Assembly (NCBI GenBank): GCA_945919375.1
Contig: CAMEJD010000003.1
Span: 1 to 64,000 of the forward strand
Direction of reading: 5' to 3'
DNA length: 64,000 bases
From: an uncultured Clostridia bacterium
GTDB taxonomy: Bacteria; Bacillota; Clostridia; Christensenellales; UBA1242
Part shown: positions 26,344 through 34,572 of the stretch, piece after piece
Numbering within the stretch: position 1 is the stretch's first letter
Layout: every line of letters begins with the position of its first letter
Made by a program: the position numbers and the translations under genes
The notes under the pieces: model-generated
The model's database searches: none
Seen by the model: the letters and a program-made list of their open reading frames with translations, nothing else
Told to the model about the DNA's origin: nothing

Positions 26344-27238
26344 AAAATTGATAATTTCTCTAAGTGTTGTGCTTGGTGTCGTTTTGCTACTAATAATTTT
26401 ATATTTCACATTGTTTACACTACAAACGGTTGAAGTTGATTTTAGGAATGAATCACACATATATAGTGAAGAATCAAAAAAGTCAATTGCCGATGACTCA
26501 ATAATAAAAAGGGGTTCGCCAATATTTTCGTTAAGCAAAAAAACGATATCAAAAACTTTGGAAAAAAATAACCCATATTTAAAGGTAATAAACATAGAAA
26601 CCATTTTCCCAAATAAAATAATTATTCATTGTGCGGAAAGGGAAGAAACATATGCCGTAAAAGCAAATGAAACAAAATACTTTATTTGCGATTCAGAGTT
26701 TAAGGTTTTAAATGTTTCACCAAATTATTATAGTGAGCAGGCAATACTTTTTACCGGACTTGAAAATTTAATAGAAAACACAAACAGAGTCAATGCTGGT
26801 GAGTTTTTGGAGTTCTCAAGCGAAAAGGAAGTGTTAAAGAGTATTGGGACAAGCCTTCTTCGTGCAAACAAAACAGTTGCAATGCAAAAGTCATTGATAG
26901 AATCTATAGAGTTTACATCGGGAATTAATTACTATACAGCCAAAAATCAACCTTACCTTATTATCAAAGATAAAAATGGATTTAAAACAAATGTTTATGC
27001 AATAGACACTTTGCTTGCGGAAAAATTTCAAGCAATGTTCGCAATATGGTCAAATGTAATATATAACCCAACAGTATTTTATAAGGATGAACTAAATTCA
27101 ACCGACCCAGAAAAGAAGATTGAACTTTCCGATATTCCAGAAAAATATTTTTTAAATTACACTCTAAAAATATATGAAAAGAAAGAAGATGATAATCATA
27201 GCAAACTAGATATAGTGATCTCAAAGAATGAAGGTTAA
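26318..27238 (+). CDS. divIB: division protein DivIB/FtsQ
   Basis: The 306-residue bitopic protein has a short basic cytoplasmic end, one helix (about residues 10-32), then a POTRA-like domain with TLQTVEVDF and the phrase KVINIETIFPNKIIIHCAERE, typical of FtsQ/DivIB. It would stabilise the divisome with DivIC and FtsL. The start is a TTG at 26318 inside murA, supported by TTAGGAG six bases upstream; there is no suitable ATG. It closes the operon before an independent ftsA promoter. Confidence 0.85.
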   Translation: MKESLQKNKKLIISLSVVLGVVLLLIILYFTLFTLQTVEVDFRNESHIYSEESKKSIADDSIIKRGSPIFSLSKKTISKTLEKNNPYLKVINIETIFPNKIIIHCAEREETYAVKANETKYFICDSEFKVLNVSPNYYSEQAILFTGLENLIENTNRVNAGEFLEFSSEKEVLKSIGTSLLRANKTVAMQKSLIESIEFTSGINYYTAKNQPYLIIKDKNGFKTNVYAIDTLLAEKFQAMFAIWSNVIYNPTVFYKDELNSTDPEKKIELSDIPEKYFLNYTLKIYEKKEDDNHSKLDIVISKNEG

Positions 27239-27277
27239 ATCACTTAAAAATTATTATCAATTTGTCAAAGTTTTTTA

Positions 27278-27306
27278 TTGACATAATAAATTTAATTGTT
27301 TATAAT
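27278..27306 (+). promoter_or_regulatory. consensus promoter of ftsA-ftsZ
   Basis: TTGACA (27278-27283), exactly 17 bases, then TATAAT (27301-27306): a perfect vegetative promoter about 80 bases before ftsA. Confidence 0.85.
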
Positions 27307-27385
27307 TATAAAAAAATGTTATAATTATGCATAGAATAATTTTTGGCAAAATTATTACATTAAAATATGGATAAAGGAGAAAATT

Positions 27386-28549
27386 GTGCCACAAAATAAG
27401 GTTACAGTAATAGATATTGGGTCAAAAAGTATTAGCGTTTTGATTGGAAGTCGTGGGGCTAATGATTTATTTGCTGTAAGTGGATATGGGGAACAAGAAT
27501 ATGCCGGATACTATGAAGGCGAATTCTTGGAAGAAGACAAACTTTTTGAAACATTTCAAAAGGCAATAAATGATGCTCAAAGTTCAGCAAATCTAATAAT
27601 TGATAAGGTTTATGTTGGTGTGCCGGCAAGTTTTTGTCAATGTAAAACAAAAACAATAGTTCAATCATTTGGTCAAAGAATAAAATTGAAAGAAGAAGAC
27701 TTACAAACAATTTACCAAGGGGCAGATGATAATTCAAATGAAAATTTGGTTTTGCTTAGTTGTTCACCAATTATGTTCGTCTTGGATGATGGAAGAAAAG
27801 TGTTTGATGCCTGCGGTCAAAGAACTTCAAGAATAAGTGCAACTTTAAGTTTTGTTTATGCAGAAAAACAATTCATTGAAAAAATAAATTCGCTAATAAA
27901 ACAACTTGGAATCAGTTCGGTTGAGTATCTTTCTTCAACACTTTGTGAAAGTTTATATCTATTGCCAAAGGAAAGAAGAGAAGAAAGGGCGATTTTGATT
28001 GATTGTGGATATATAGAAACATCAGTCGCAGTAATAAAAGGTGATGGTCTTTTGGACTTAAAGTCATTCGCTATTGGTGGTGGACATATTTCAGCAGATT
28101 TATCTCAGTGCTTGGGAATAACATTTAATGAGGCTGAACAATTAAGAAAACAACTTATATTGTCTGTTGTTCCAAGTGATACTGATTATTATGAACTTGC
28201 AAGGAATGGGACAAACTATCCAATTAGTATGAGAAAAGCAAACGAAATCACTTCAGCAAGGCTTGAAATGATGGCGGGACTAATCAAAAAATGTGTTTGC
28301 TACGATGGACAAGAGTTGCCAGCTATTCCATATTATATAACAGGTGGAGGAATTTCATACACAAAAGGTGCAAAAGACATTTTGTCGGGCTATTTGGGTG
28401 TGAATTTAACTTTGATATATCCAAGAGATATGCAGTTAAGTAAACCACATTACTCATCGCTTTTGGGGCTTATGGATAAAGCATTGAATTTGGAAAACAA
28501 AAATAATGGATTTTTCAAAAATCTAATAAGAAAATTAACAGGAAGATAA
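27386..28549 (+). CDS. ftsA: cell division actin-like protein FtsA
   Basis: The 387-residue actin homologue tethers FtsZ to the membrane. It has the N-terminal loop [14 protein letters not shown], an SHS2/1C insert (residues about 85-170), [33 protein letters not shown] and [16 protein letters not shown]. The C terminus is a short amphipathic helix ([12 protein letters not shown]), the expected membrane anchor. The start is GTG at 27386 with AAAGGAGA ideally spaced. It is co-transcribed with ftsZ, 10 bases downstream. Confidence 0.92.
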   Translation: MPQNKVTVIDIGSKSISVLIGSRGANDLFAVSGYGEQEYAGYYEGEFLEEDKLFETFQKAINDAQSSANLIIDKVYVGVPASFCQCKTKTIVQSFGQRIKLKEEDLQTIYQGADDNSNENLVLLSCSPIMFVLDDGRKVFDACGQRTSRISATLSFVYAEKQFIEKINSLIKQLGISSVEYLSSTLCESLYLLPKERREERAILIDCGYIETSVAVIKGDGLLDLKSFAIGGGHISADLSQCLGITFNEAEQLRKQLILSVVPSDTDYYELARNGTNYPISMRKANEITSARLEMMAGLIKKCVCYDGQELPAIPYYITGGGISYTKGAKDILSGYLGVNLTLIYPRDMQLSKPHYSSLLGLMDKALNLENKNNGFFKNLIRKLTGR

Positions 28550-28559
28550 GGAGAAGAAA

Positions 28560-29807
28560 ATGTATAGTAATATTGATGTAGGACCAGTAGCAAACATAAA
28601 AGTCATTGGTGTTGGTGGTGGTGGAAATAACGCCGTAAATAGAATGATTGAGGCAAATATAACAAGTGCCCAATTTATTGCAATCAACACAGATAAGCAA
28701 GCATTGCTTTTAAGCAAGGCAGAACACAGACTCCAAATTGGTGAAAAATTGACTCGTGGTCTTGGTGCAGGTGCTGACCCAGATGTTGGACAAAAAGCAG
28801 CAGAAGAAAGCAAGGCAAGTATTCAAGAAATCTTAAAAGATTGCGACCTTGTGTTCATCACAGCAGGTATGGGCGGTGGAACAGGAACAGGAGCTGCTCC
28901 AGTTGTTGCACAAATCGCAAAAGAAATGGGCATTTTGACAATCGCTGTTGTAACAAAACCTTTTGGATTTGAAGGTAGAAGAAGATTAGAAAATGCCGAA
29001 AAAGGGATTGAAAACCTTAGAAAGTATGTTGATACTTTGGTTATTATTCCAAATGATAAATTACTTAAATTAGTGCCTCAAAAAACACCAATTATTGAAG
29101 CATTTTTATATGCTGATGATGTTTTAAGACAAGGTATTCAAGGTATTTCTGATTTGATTGTAACACCAAGTTTAATCAACCTTGACTTTGCAGATGTAAG
29201 AAGTGTTATGAAAAACACAGGTCTTGCTCATATGGGTATTGGTCACGCAAAAGGTGAAAACAAGACTATTGAAGCAGTTAGACAAGCCGTTTCTTCTCCA
29301 TTACTTGAAACAACAATTGAAGGTGCAACAGGAGTTATCCTTAATGTAAAGGGTGGACTTGATTTACCTCTTGATGAAGTTTATGAAGCAGCAAACCTTG
29401 TAAGAGAAGTTGTTGATCCATCTTGCAATATCATATTTGGTTCAGGAATTGATGAAGGAATGAATGATGAAGTTGAAATTACAATCATTGCAACAGGATT
29501 CCAAAACAAATTAACAGACCAAAATAAAGATTCAGCAAAGTTAAAACAAGACGCTCAAGCAGCACATACTTATGGTAGAGAACAAACAACAGGTTCAAGA
29601 TATGATGGATTCCCAACAACAAAAGCGTTGTTCCCACAAAGAGAACAAGCACAACAAGGTCAAAGAGAGCCACTTCCAAGAGAACCACAAAAAGTGCAAG
29701 TAAATACACAAAGTTCAAAAAACAATGGCGAAACTGATAGCTCAAGACTTCATGTTGATGATGCCTATGTTCCACCATTCTTGAGAAAATATAGAGATAA
29801 TAAATAA
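28560..29807 (+). CDS. ftsZ: cell division tubulin FtsZ
   Basis: The 415-residue GTPase forms the division ring. It has the N-terminal [13 protein letters not shown], the tubulin signature [14 protein letters not shown] near residue 105, and [16 protein letters not shown] Gln-rich linker (about 325-395) leads to the conserved C-terminal peptide VPPFLRKY that binds FtsA and other partners. AAGGAGAAGAAA precedes the ATG. A strong terminator follows. Confidence 0.99.
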   Translation: MYSNIDVGPVANIKVIGVGGGGNNAVNRMIEANITSAQFIAINTDKQALLLSKAEHRLQIGEKLTRGLGAGADPDVGQKAAEESKASIQEILKDCDLVFITAGMGGGTGTGAAPVVAQIAKEMGILTIAVVTKPFGFEGRRRLENAEKGIENLRKYVDTLVIIPNDKLLKLVPQKTPIIEAFLYADDVLRQGIQGISDLIVTPSLINLDFADVRSVMKNTGLAHMGIGHAKGENKTIEAVRQAVSSPLLETTIEGATGVILNVKGGLDLPLDEVYEAANLVREVVDPSCNIIFGSGIDEGMNDEVEITIIATGFQNKLTDQNKDSAKLKQDAQAAHTYGREQTTGSRYDGFPTTKALFPQREQAQQGQREPLPREPQKVQVNTQSSKNNGETDSSRLHVDDAYVPPFLRKYRDNK

Positions 29808-29813
29808 TTGATA

Positions 29814-29850
29814 AAAAAATTCAAAGGTACATTCCTTTGAATTTTTTATT
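29814..29850. terminator. intrinsic terminator after ftsZ
   Basis: A 13-base stem (29815-29827 with 29834-29846) with a 6-base loop, an A run before it and T runs after it, lies between convergent genes. Confidence 0.85.
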
Positions 29851-29852
29851 TT

Positions 29853-30170
29853 TTAGTAATAATAATTTGATATAGCAGCACTAGCACCAGCAACAATAAT
29901 AATTCCCAAAATTACACCAATAGCAAAACAAATTAAAAATGTTGTAAGCCAAGCCTTTATAAATGTTTTTCTTGCAACTGTTCCTTCAGGATAAATTACA
30001 ATTCCAATAATTAGACCAATAATTCCCAAGAAAAGCCCCATCAAAACGCCCATTCCAGTTTTTGGTTCTCTAAACTTTGGGTCGCTATTTTCTTGTTTTG
30101 TAGAACAGCCACATTTTGGGCAAACAACTGCTTCGTTATCGATTTCTTCGCCACATTTTTTGCAAAACAT
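29853..30170 (-). CDS. zinc-ribbon membrane protein
   Basis: The 105-residue protein begins with a zinc ribbon (CKKCGEEI and CPKCGCS, residues 3-21). Two hydrophobic segments follow (GLFLGIIGLIIGIVIY and WLTTFLICFAIGVILGIIIVAG). Such ribbon-plus-helices proteins are common small Firmicute membrane proteins of unknown function. AAGGAGGAAGAA precedes the ATG. Its promoter overlaps paired palindromes next to the divergent XRE-type regulator, so it is probably under that regulator's control. Confidence 0.75.
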   Translation of the reverse strand: MFCKKCGEEIDNEAVVCPKCGCSTKQENSDPKFREPKTGMGVLMGLFLGIIGLIIGIVIYPEGTVARKTFIKAWLTTFLICFAIGVILGIIIVAGASAAISNYYY

Positions 30171-30188
30171 TTCTTCCTCCTTTTAAAA

Positions 30189-30229
30189 TGTAACAAAATG
30201 TTACATAAATAAAGTAACAAATTGTTACA
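30189..30229. promoter_or_regulatory. two palindromic operators
   Basis: TGTAAC-AAAAT-GTTACA (30189-30205) and GTAAC-AAATT-GTTAC with flanking A bases (30213-30229) are near-identical dyads whose centres are 24 bases apart. They lie between the zinc-ribbon gene and the divergent XRE regulator, overlapping the minus-strand promoter. They are the likely binding sites of that regulator, which would bind cooperatively and also control itself. Confidence 0.7.
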
Positions 30230-30239
30230 CTATTGTCAA
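30211..30239 (-). promoter_or_regulatory. promoter of the zinc-ribbon gene
   Basis: On the minus strand TTGACA (30239-30234), 17 bases and a weak TACTTT -10 (30216-30211). The second operator dyad lies across the spacer and -10 region. Confidence 0.5.
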
Positions 30240-30249
30240 GGGAATGTTG

Positions 30250-30453
30250 ATGATAGGATTAAAAAAAATTAGGAAGCAGAAAAAACTTAATCAGCAAAAA
30301 GTGGCATACGACCTGCATATTTCAAGGGAGTGTTTGTCATATTATGAAAATGGTAAAAGAGAGCCAAGTTTAGATTTGCTTCTTGAAATGTCAAAATACT
30401 TCAATGTTTCAATAAACTATTTAATAACTGGGGAAGAATTTCCCAAAATATAA
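30250..30453 (+). CDS. XRE-family helix-turn-helix regulator
   Basis: The 67-residue protein is a minimal Cro/CI-type DNA-binding domain: IRKQKKLNQQKVAYDLHISRECLSYYENG is interrupted only by the usual turn, and it ends with YFNVSINYLITGE. It has no effector domain. The start at 30250 is preferred because AAGGGA sits seven bases upstream; the ATG at 30244 abuts that site. It is divergent from the zinc-ribbon gene, with two matching palindromes between them. Confidence 0.85.
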   Translation: MIGLKKIRKQKKLNQQKVAYDLHISRECLSYYENGKREPSLDLLLEMSKYFNVSINYLITGEEFPKI

Positions 30454-30472
30454 AATATAATAATTTTTAAAT

Positions 30473-30479
30473 TTCGACA
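30473..30479 (-). promoter_or_regulatory. candidate Spo0A box upstream of spoIIGA
   Basis: Read on the minus strand these bases are TGTCGAA, the core consensus bound by phosphorylated Spo0A. It lies 55-61 bases before the spoIIGA start. In Bacillus subtilis the spoIIG operon is activated by Spo0A from upstream boxes, so position agrees. It overlaps the terminator hairpin of the previous gene, so chance occurrence cannot be excluded. Confidence 0.45.
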
Positions 30480-30503
30480 TATTTATGTATGTCGTTTTTT
30501 TTT
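30475..30503 (+). terminator. intrinsic terminator
   Basis: CGACATA (30475-30481) pairs with TATGTCG (30488-30494) and is followed by nine T. Confidence 0.8.
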
Positions 30504-30533
30504 GCTTAATGTAAAATTAGTATAGGGGAAAAA

Positions 30534-31367
30534 ATGATTGTTTATATAGAAGATACGATAATTGAAAATTTCCTTGTTACATATCTTATTGAAATGATTG
30601 TGTATAGTTTTATAAAACAAAAAAAATCAAAAATAAGAATTGTAATTTCTTGTCTGTTTGCAAGTTTAATAGCACTATTATATCCACTATTAAAATTACA
30701 AACAGGTTTGTTGTTTTTACTCAAAATTCTTATTGGATTTATAATCAGTATCATTGCATACAAAGGTAAAGACCTAAAAAACCAATTATTTTTTTATGTT
30801 ATGTTTTTAATTACAACAAGCATATATGGTGGGATAAATTTGTTTATATACTTTGCTATATACGGCAATTTTGAAAGCAGTAAAAAACTTCCAACTGTTT
30901 TAATCGTGGCGAGTTTGCTTTTTATTACTTATTTTTTAAAACAATGTCAAAAGAAATTATACGCAAAGAAAAATATCAATAACTTTATGTATGATATAGA
31001 AATACAAAACAATAACGAAATAATAAAAACAATTGCATATCTTGATACAGGGAATATTTTACAAGACACAATAACGCACAAACCTGTCGTATTAGTTAAT
31101 TACAAAATGTTTGAAAAAATAAACAAAGATTTTAAATTGCATAATTTTTTGACAAAAAATTTTAGTGGTCTAAAAAATGCTCATCACATAACGGTAAAAA
31201 CTGCAACTTCAAATTCGCAATTATTGGCATTTTCGGTTGACGAATTAAAAATATGTGTAGGTGAAAGTGTTAAAACTTTTAATAAGCCAACATTAGCCTT
31301 ATCAAAAGTGAGAATAACAGGCTTTGACTGTGATGTTATATTAAATTCAAAATTATTAGGAGATTAG
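30534..31367 (+). CDS. spoIIGA: sporulation sigma-E factor-processing peptidase SpoIIGA
   Basis: The 277-residue protein has five N-terminal membrane helices (about residues 1-140) and a cytoplasmic aspartic-protease-like domain containing the active motif YLDTGN near residue 168. It cleaves the pro-sequence of sigma-E in response to a forespore signal. AGGGGAAAAA precedes the ATG. sigE starts two bases after its stop, the conserved spoIIG operon. Confidence 0.93.
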   Translation: MIVYIEDTIIENFLVTYLIEMIVYSFIKQKKSKIRIVISCLFASLIALLYPLLKLQTGLLFLLKILIGFIISIIAYKGKDLKNQLFFYVMFLITTSIYGGINLFIYFAIYGNFESSKKLPTVLIVASLLFITYFLKQCQKKLYAKKNINNFMYDIEIQNNNEIIKTIAYLDTGNILQDTITHKPVVLVNYKMFEKINKDFKLHNFLTKNFSGLKNAHHITVKTATSNSQLLAFSVDELKICVGESVKTFNKPTLALSKVRITGFDCDVILNSKLLGD

Positions 31368-31368
31368 T

Positions 31369-32085
31369 ATGTTTTCAAAGTTACTAAAAAAAATAAAAGA
31401 AATATTTGGTTTGAGTATATTTGACAATGTGGATAACATTGTTATGTATATTTGTGGCAATGAAAGTTTGCCAAGCCCACTTGAACCAGAAGAAGAGGAA
31501 GTATTACTTGAAGAACTTGCAAATAATAATAAGCAGGCAAAGGAAAAACTTATTGAGCATAATCTAAGGCTTGTTGTGTATATTGCCAAAAAGTTTGAAA
31601 ACAGTGGACTAAATATAGAAGATTTATTTTCCATTGGAGCAATAGGACTTATTAAAGCAGTTCAAACATATGATAACGACAAAAAGATAAAACTTGCAAC
31701 TTATGCATCAAGATGCATTGAAAATGAAATTTTAATGCAGTTAAGAAAAACAAACAAATTAAAAAACGAGGTGAGTCTTGATGAGCCACTAAATTTGGAT
31801 AGTGACGGCAATGAACTATTGCTTGAAGACGTACTTTACACCGAAAATGAAAGCGTTTCAAAAGACCTTGAAAAATCAGCAGAAAAACAAATTATTTGGC
31901 AAATATTAGAAAAACTAAATAAACGGGAAAAAGAAATTATGGTGCTCAGGTTTGGACTTAATGGAAACGAAGAAAAAACACAAAAAGAAGTCGCCGACCT
32001 TATGGGTATAAGCCAAAGTTATATTTCAAGAATAGAGAAAAAAGTATTAGGAAAAATGAAAAAAGATTTGGAAAAAGTAATTTAA
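31369..32085 (+). CDS. sigE: mother-cell sporulation sigma factor SigE
   Basis: The 238-residue sigma-70-family factor directs early mother-cell gene expression. It starts with an amphipathic, membrane-associating pro-sequence ([15 protein letters not shown] and on to about residue 27) that SpoIIGA removes just before [12 protein letters not shown]. Region 2 includes [20 protein letters not shown] and [14 protein letters not shown], and region 4 includes [27 protein letters not shown] site precedes the ATG. Confidence 0.97.
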   Translation: MFSKLLKKIKEIFGLSIFDNVDNIVMYICGNESLPSPLEPEEEEVLLEELANNNKQAKEKLIEHNLRLVVYIAKKFENSGLNIEDLFSIGAIGLIKAVQTYDNDKKIKLATYASRCIENEILMQLRKTNKLKNEVSLDEPLNLDSDGNELLLEDVLYTENESVSKDLEKSAEKQIIWQILEKLNKREKEIMVLRFGLNGNEEKTQKEVADLMGISQSYISRIEKKVLGKMKKDLEKVI

Positions 32086-32145
32086 TTGTTAATTTATAAT
32101 TATTTTTAATTTATTTTGTTATTTTTTAACATTTATTTTTATTTT

Positions 32146-32176
32146 TGAATATTTTTATTTTAATTAGGAAAACATA
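32146..32176 (+). promoter_or_regulatory. candidate sigma-F/sigma-G promoter of sigG
   Basis: TGAATA (32146-32151), 15 bases and GGAAAACATA (32167-32176) resemble the sigma-F pattern (GYATA, 15-16, GGnnAnAnT) with one mismatch in the -10. In Bacillus sigG is transcribed from a sigma-F-dependent promoter at this place. The region is very AT-rich, so support is modest. Confidence 0.4.
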
Positions 32177-32195
32177 TTTTCACAAAGGAGCAATT

Positions 32196-32969
32196 ATGCC
32201 AAATAGAGTGGAAATATGCGGAGTCAATACATCACTTTTACCAAAACTAAAAAATGACGAACTAATGGAACTGATGAAAAAGGTTAAGCAAGGTGACGAA
32301 CTTGCAAGAGAACAATTTGTTGTTGCAAATCTAAGGCTTGTGTTAAGTGTTGTTCAAAGGTTTTCTGGTAAAAAGGAAAAAAGCGATGATATGTTTCAAG
32401 TTGGGTGTGTTGGACTTATGAAAGCAATTGACAACTTTGATGTTTCGCTTAATGTAAGATTTTCAACATATGCCGTACCAATGATAATTGGCGAAATTAG
32501 AAGGTTTTTGAGAGATAACAATTCTATTCGTGTTTCAAGAAGTTTGAGAGACATTGCATACAAGTCTTTGCAGGCAAGGGAACATCTTTCAAAAAGTTTG
32601 GATAGAGAACCTACAAACGAAGAAATCGCAAAAGAAATAGGTATGGATGTAAAAGATGTAAATTTTGCTCTTGATGCAATATCTGACACAATTTCTCTTA
32701 ATGAACCAGTGTATAGTGACGGTAATGAAGCAATAAGAATTATGGACCAAGTTGTAGATACAAAAAATAGTGATGAAGCATTAACGGAACAAATAGCACT
32801 AAAAGATGCAATCAAAAAATTAAACCCAAAAGAAAAACAAATACTTCTTATGCGTTATTATATAGGCAAAACACAAATGGAAGTAAGCGAAGAAATTGGC
32901 ATAAGTCAAGCTCAAGTTTCAAGGCTAGAAAAAAACGCAATAAAGTCTATGAAACGTAATCTTAATTAA
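32196..32969 (+). CDS. sigG: forespore sporulation sigma factor SigG
   Basis: The 257-residue sigma factor drives late forespore transcription. The N terminus NRVEICGVNTSLLPKLKN is the sigma-G signature. Region 2 (QVGCVGLMKAIDNFD, RFSTYAVPMIIGEIRRFLRD) and region 4 (TQMEVSEEIGISQAQVSRLE) are complete. AAAGGAG stands before the ATG at 32196, and this start gives the standard length. A possible sigma-F promoter precedes it. A 20-base hairpin without a T run follows the stop. Confidence 0.97.
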   Translation: MPNRVEICGVNTSLLPKLKNDELMELMKKVKQGDELAREQFVVANLRLVLSVVQRFSGKKEKSDDMFQVGCVGLMKAIDNFDVSLNVRFSTYAVPMIIGEIRRFLRDNNSIRVSRSLRDIAYKSLQAREHLSKSLDREPTNEEIAKEIGMDVKDVNFALDAISDTISLNEPVYSDGNEAIRIMDQVVDTKNSDEALTEQIALKDAIKKLNPKEKQILLMRYYIGKTQMEVSEEIGISQAQVSRLEKNAIKSMKRNLN

Positions 32970-33017
32970 CCTTTGCAAAATTGCAAGGGTACATAATAAT
33001 TTGTTTTTGTAATTCGT

Positions 33018-33046
33018 TTGACATAACCTCTTATTTTGAATATAAT
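33018..33046 (+). promoter_or_regulatory. consensus promoter of ruvX
   Basis: TTGACA (33018-33023), exactly 17 bases, TATAAT (33041-33046), 18 bases before the ruvX ATG. Confidence 0.85.
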
Positions 33047-33063
33047 AAAAACAAGGTAAAGTT

Positions 33064-33492
33064 ATGCAGTATCACAAAATTATGTGCCTTGACTATGGCG
33101 ATGCAAGAATTGGAATTGCATTTACAGATTTTTTGCAAATTACTTGCAATCCTTATCAAACCTATGTTTCACAAGGCAGAGATAAAGATTTAAAGTATTT
33201 AACAGATTTGGCACATTCAAACAGTGTAAACCTTATTGTTATTGGAATGCCTTATTCTTTGGAAGGGCAGGAAAATGACAGAACAAAAGTAACACAAGAG
33301 TTTGGAACAATGCTGTCAAATTTTGCTGGCATAAAGGTTGTATATGAAGATGAAAGGTTGTCTTCTTATGAAGCAGAAGAAATTTTGCGTCAAAAAAAAG
33401 TTAGCCCAAAAGATAGAAAGATGCAACTTGATATGCTATCGGCGGCAATAATTTTGCAAGCCTACTTAAATAATAATCAAAAAGGAGAATAG
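33064..33492 (+). CDS. ruvX: YqgF/RuvX family RNase H-fold nuclease
   Basis: The 142-residue protein, also called RuvX or YqgF, is a RuvC-like RNase H-fold enzyme linked to 16S rRNA 5' end maturation and anti-termination. Its motifs are CLDYGDARIGIAFTD at the N terminus, VIGMPYSLEGQENDRT near 60 and YEDERLSSYEAEEIL near 95. The DUF1292 gene follows after one base, as in many Firmicutes (alaS, ireB, yqgF, yrzB); alaS and ireB are absent here. Confidence 0.92.
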   Translation: MQYHKIMCLDYGDARIGIAFTDFLQITCNPYQTYVSQGRDKDLKYLTDLAHSNSVNLIVIGMPYSLEGQENDRTKVTQEFGTMLSNFAGIKVVYEDERLSSYEAEEILRQKKVSPKDRKMQLDMLSAAIILQAYLNNNQKGE

Positions 33493-33493
33493 T

Positions 33494-33844
33494 ATGGAAG
33501 AAAAAAAGCAAGAAGAAAAAGAAGCAGTTGACATTGTAGACATTTTATTGGATGAGGATAATGAAGACCCTATAACACTTTATGATGAAAATGATAAGGC
33601 TGTAAAATTTGACCAAGTTGCAGTTATTCCACTTAACAATAACTTGTATGCAATTCTAAAACCAATTGATGAAATGGAAGGCGTTGCTGATGATGAAGCT
33701 ATTGTTTTTGCAGTAAAGCAAGACAAGGACGGAGAATCTGTGCTTGAAATTGAAACAGATGAACCAACAGCAATAAAGGTTTTTGATGAATATTACAACC
33801 TTCTTGACAAGGCAGACAAAGAAAAAAAAGAAAAGAAAGATTAG
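33494..33844 (+). CDS. DUF1292 (YrzB-type) protein
   Basis: The 116-residue acidic protein belongs to DUF1292. The core (LDEDNEDPITLYDENDK to VFAVKQDKDGESVLEIETDE) has the expected beta-strand pattern. An acidic N-terminal extension and a Lys/Glu-rich C-terminal tail flank it. The function is unknown. AAAAGGAGAA precedes the ATG, and the gene follows ruvX immediately. Confidence 0.85.
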   Translation: MEEKKQEEKEAVDIVDILLDEDNEDPITLYDENDKAVKFDQVAVIPLNNNLYAILKPIDEMEGVADDEAIVFAVKQDKDGESVLEIETDEPTAIKVFDEYYNLLDKADKEKKEKKD

Positions 33845-33851
33845 TATTTTT

Positions 33852-33880
33852 GCCACTGGATAAACTCCGGTGGCTTTTTA
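33852..33880 (+). terminator. intrinsic terminator
   Basis: GCCACTGG (33852-33859) pairs with CCGGTGGC (33867-33874), followed by five T. Confidence 0.8.
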
Positions 33881-33919
33881 ACTATGCCAAAAATTTCTTA
33901 AAAAATTTGTAAAAAGTTG

Positions 33920-33948
33920 TTGACATATAAAAAGCGATTTGATATATT
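33920..33948 (+). promoter_or_regulatory. promoter of the tRNA array
   Basis: TTGACA (33920-33925), 17 bases, TATATT (33943-33948), about 25 bases before tRNA-Val. Confidence 0.75.
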
Positions 33949-33973
33949 ATAAGAGCATTAGCAAAAAGGTTGT

Positions 33974-34050
33974 GGGAGTTTAGCTCAGTTGGCTAGAGCA
34001 TCTGCCTTACAAGCAGAGGGTCATAGGTTCGAGTCCTATAACTCCCACCA
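33974..34050 (+). tRNA. tRNA-Val (anticodon TAC)
   Basis: A 77-base cloverleaf with acceptor GGGAGTT/AACTCCC, anticodon TAC in CTTACAA, T loop TTCGAGT and encoded CCA. It is first in an array of four tRNAs. Confidence 0.97.
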
Positions 34051-34097
34051 ATTTTATTTAATGCACAAATTGAATAAATCAATAATATAATGGGTAT

Positions 34098-34172
34098 GCG
34101 GGAGTGGCTCAGTGGTAGAGCGTTGCCTTGCCAAGGCAAATGTCGCGAGTTCGAATCTCGTCTTCCGCTCCA
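34098..34172 (+). tRNA. tRNA-Gly (anticodon GCC)
   Basis: A 75-base cloverleaf with acceptor GCGGGAG/CTTCCGC, anticodon GCC in TTGCCAA and encoded CCA. Its 3' 31 bases are repeated at 34318. Confidence 0.97.
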
Positions 34173-34317
34173 AATTCTATATGCGACATTTGCCATCGTA
34201 TATGGGGTCCTCAAAAACAGTTGTTGTTTTTGGGGGGCGAAGAAAAGCAACTAAAGAACTGATGTTTTTGCTTTGTTTATAGGCAAAAACGAAGAAGTAA
34301 GTTGACTTTTCGGAGCA

Positions 34318-34348
34318 GTCGCGAGTTTGAATCTCGTCTTCCGCTCCA
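34318..34348 (+). repeat. partial duplicate of the tRNA-Gly 3' end
   Basis: These 31 bases repeat 34142-34172 (T arm, acceptor strand and CCA of tRNA-Gly) with one C-to-T change in the T loop. No tRNA 5' half precedes them, so it is not a functional tRNA. The interval also contains GCGACATTTGCC (34183-34194), the reverse complement of GGCAAATGTCGC at 34135-34146 inside the intact tRNA. The layout is what remains when an element integrates at a tRNA 3' end and later decays. Confidence 0.85.
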
Positions 34349-34360
34349 TTTTTTTTAAGT

Positions 34361-34435
34361 GGTGCCATCGCCAAGTGGTAAGGCCAAGGTCTGCAAAACC
34401 TTTATTCCCCAGTTCAAATCTGGGTGGCACCTCCA
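34361..34435 (+). tRNA. tRNA-Cys (anticodon GCA)
   Basis: A 75-base cloverleaf with acceptor GGTGCCA/TGGCACC, anticodon GCA in CTGCAAA, T loop TTCAAAT and encoded CCA. Confidence 0.96.
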
Positions 34436-34437
34436 AT

Positions 34438-34523
34438 GCCGAAGTGGCGGAATGGTAGACGCAAGGGACTTAAAATCCCTCGGGGGCAACTCCGTGCCGG
34501 TTCGAGTCCGGCCTCCGGCACCA
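34438..34523 (+). tRNA. tRNA-Leu (anticodon TAA)
   Basis: An 86-base class II tRNA with a long variable arm, anticodon TAA in CTTAAAA, T loop TTCGAGT and encoded CCA. The acceptor GCCGAAG/CTCCGGC contains one A-C mismatch at the fifth pair. Confidence 0.96.
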
Positions 34524-34530
34524 CAAAACT

Positions 34531-34572
34531 AACACGAACCTTGAGAAAGACTCAAAGTTCGTGTTATTTTTT
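34531..34572 (+). terminator. terminator of the tRNA array
   Basis: A 15-base stem with one mismatch (34531-34545 with 34551-34565) and a 5-base loop is followed by ATTTTTT. Confidence 0.85.

Noticed and set aside
32970..32989. Intrinsic terminator after sigG
   Set aside because: A good palindrome (CCTTTGCAA/TTGCAAGGG) but no T run follows, so it was not called.
34173..34348. A second, intron-containing or degenerate tRNA-Gly ending at 34348
   Set aside because: Only the T arm and acceptor 3' strand are present; no D arm or matching 5' acceptor strand could be found upstream.
33993..34436. Minus-strand frames across the tRNA array
   Set aside because: They are antisense readings of tRNA genes. 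Phrases such as GRRDSNSRHLPWQG are typical false proteins from tRNA reverse complements.
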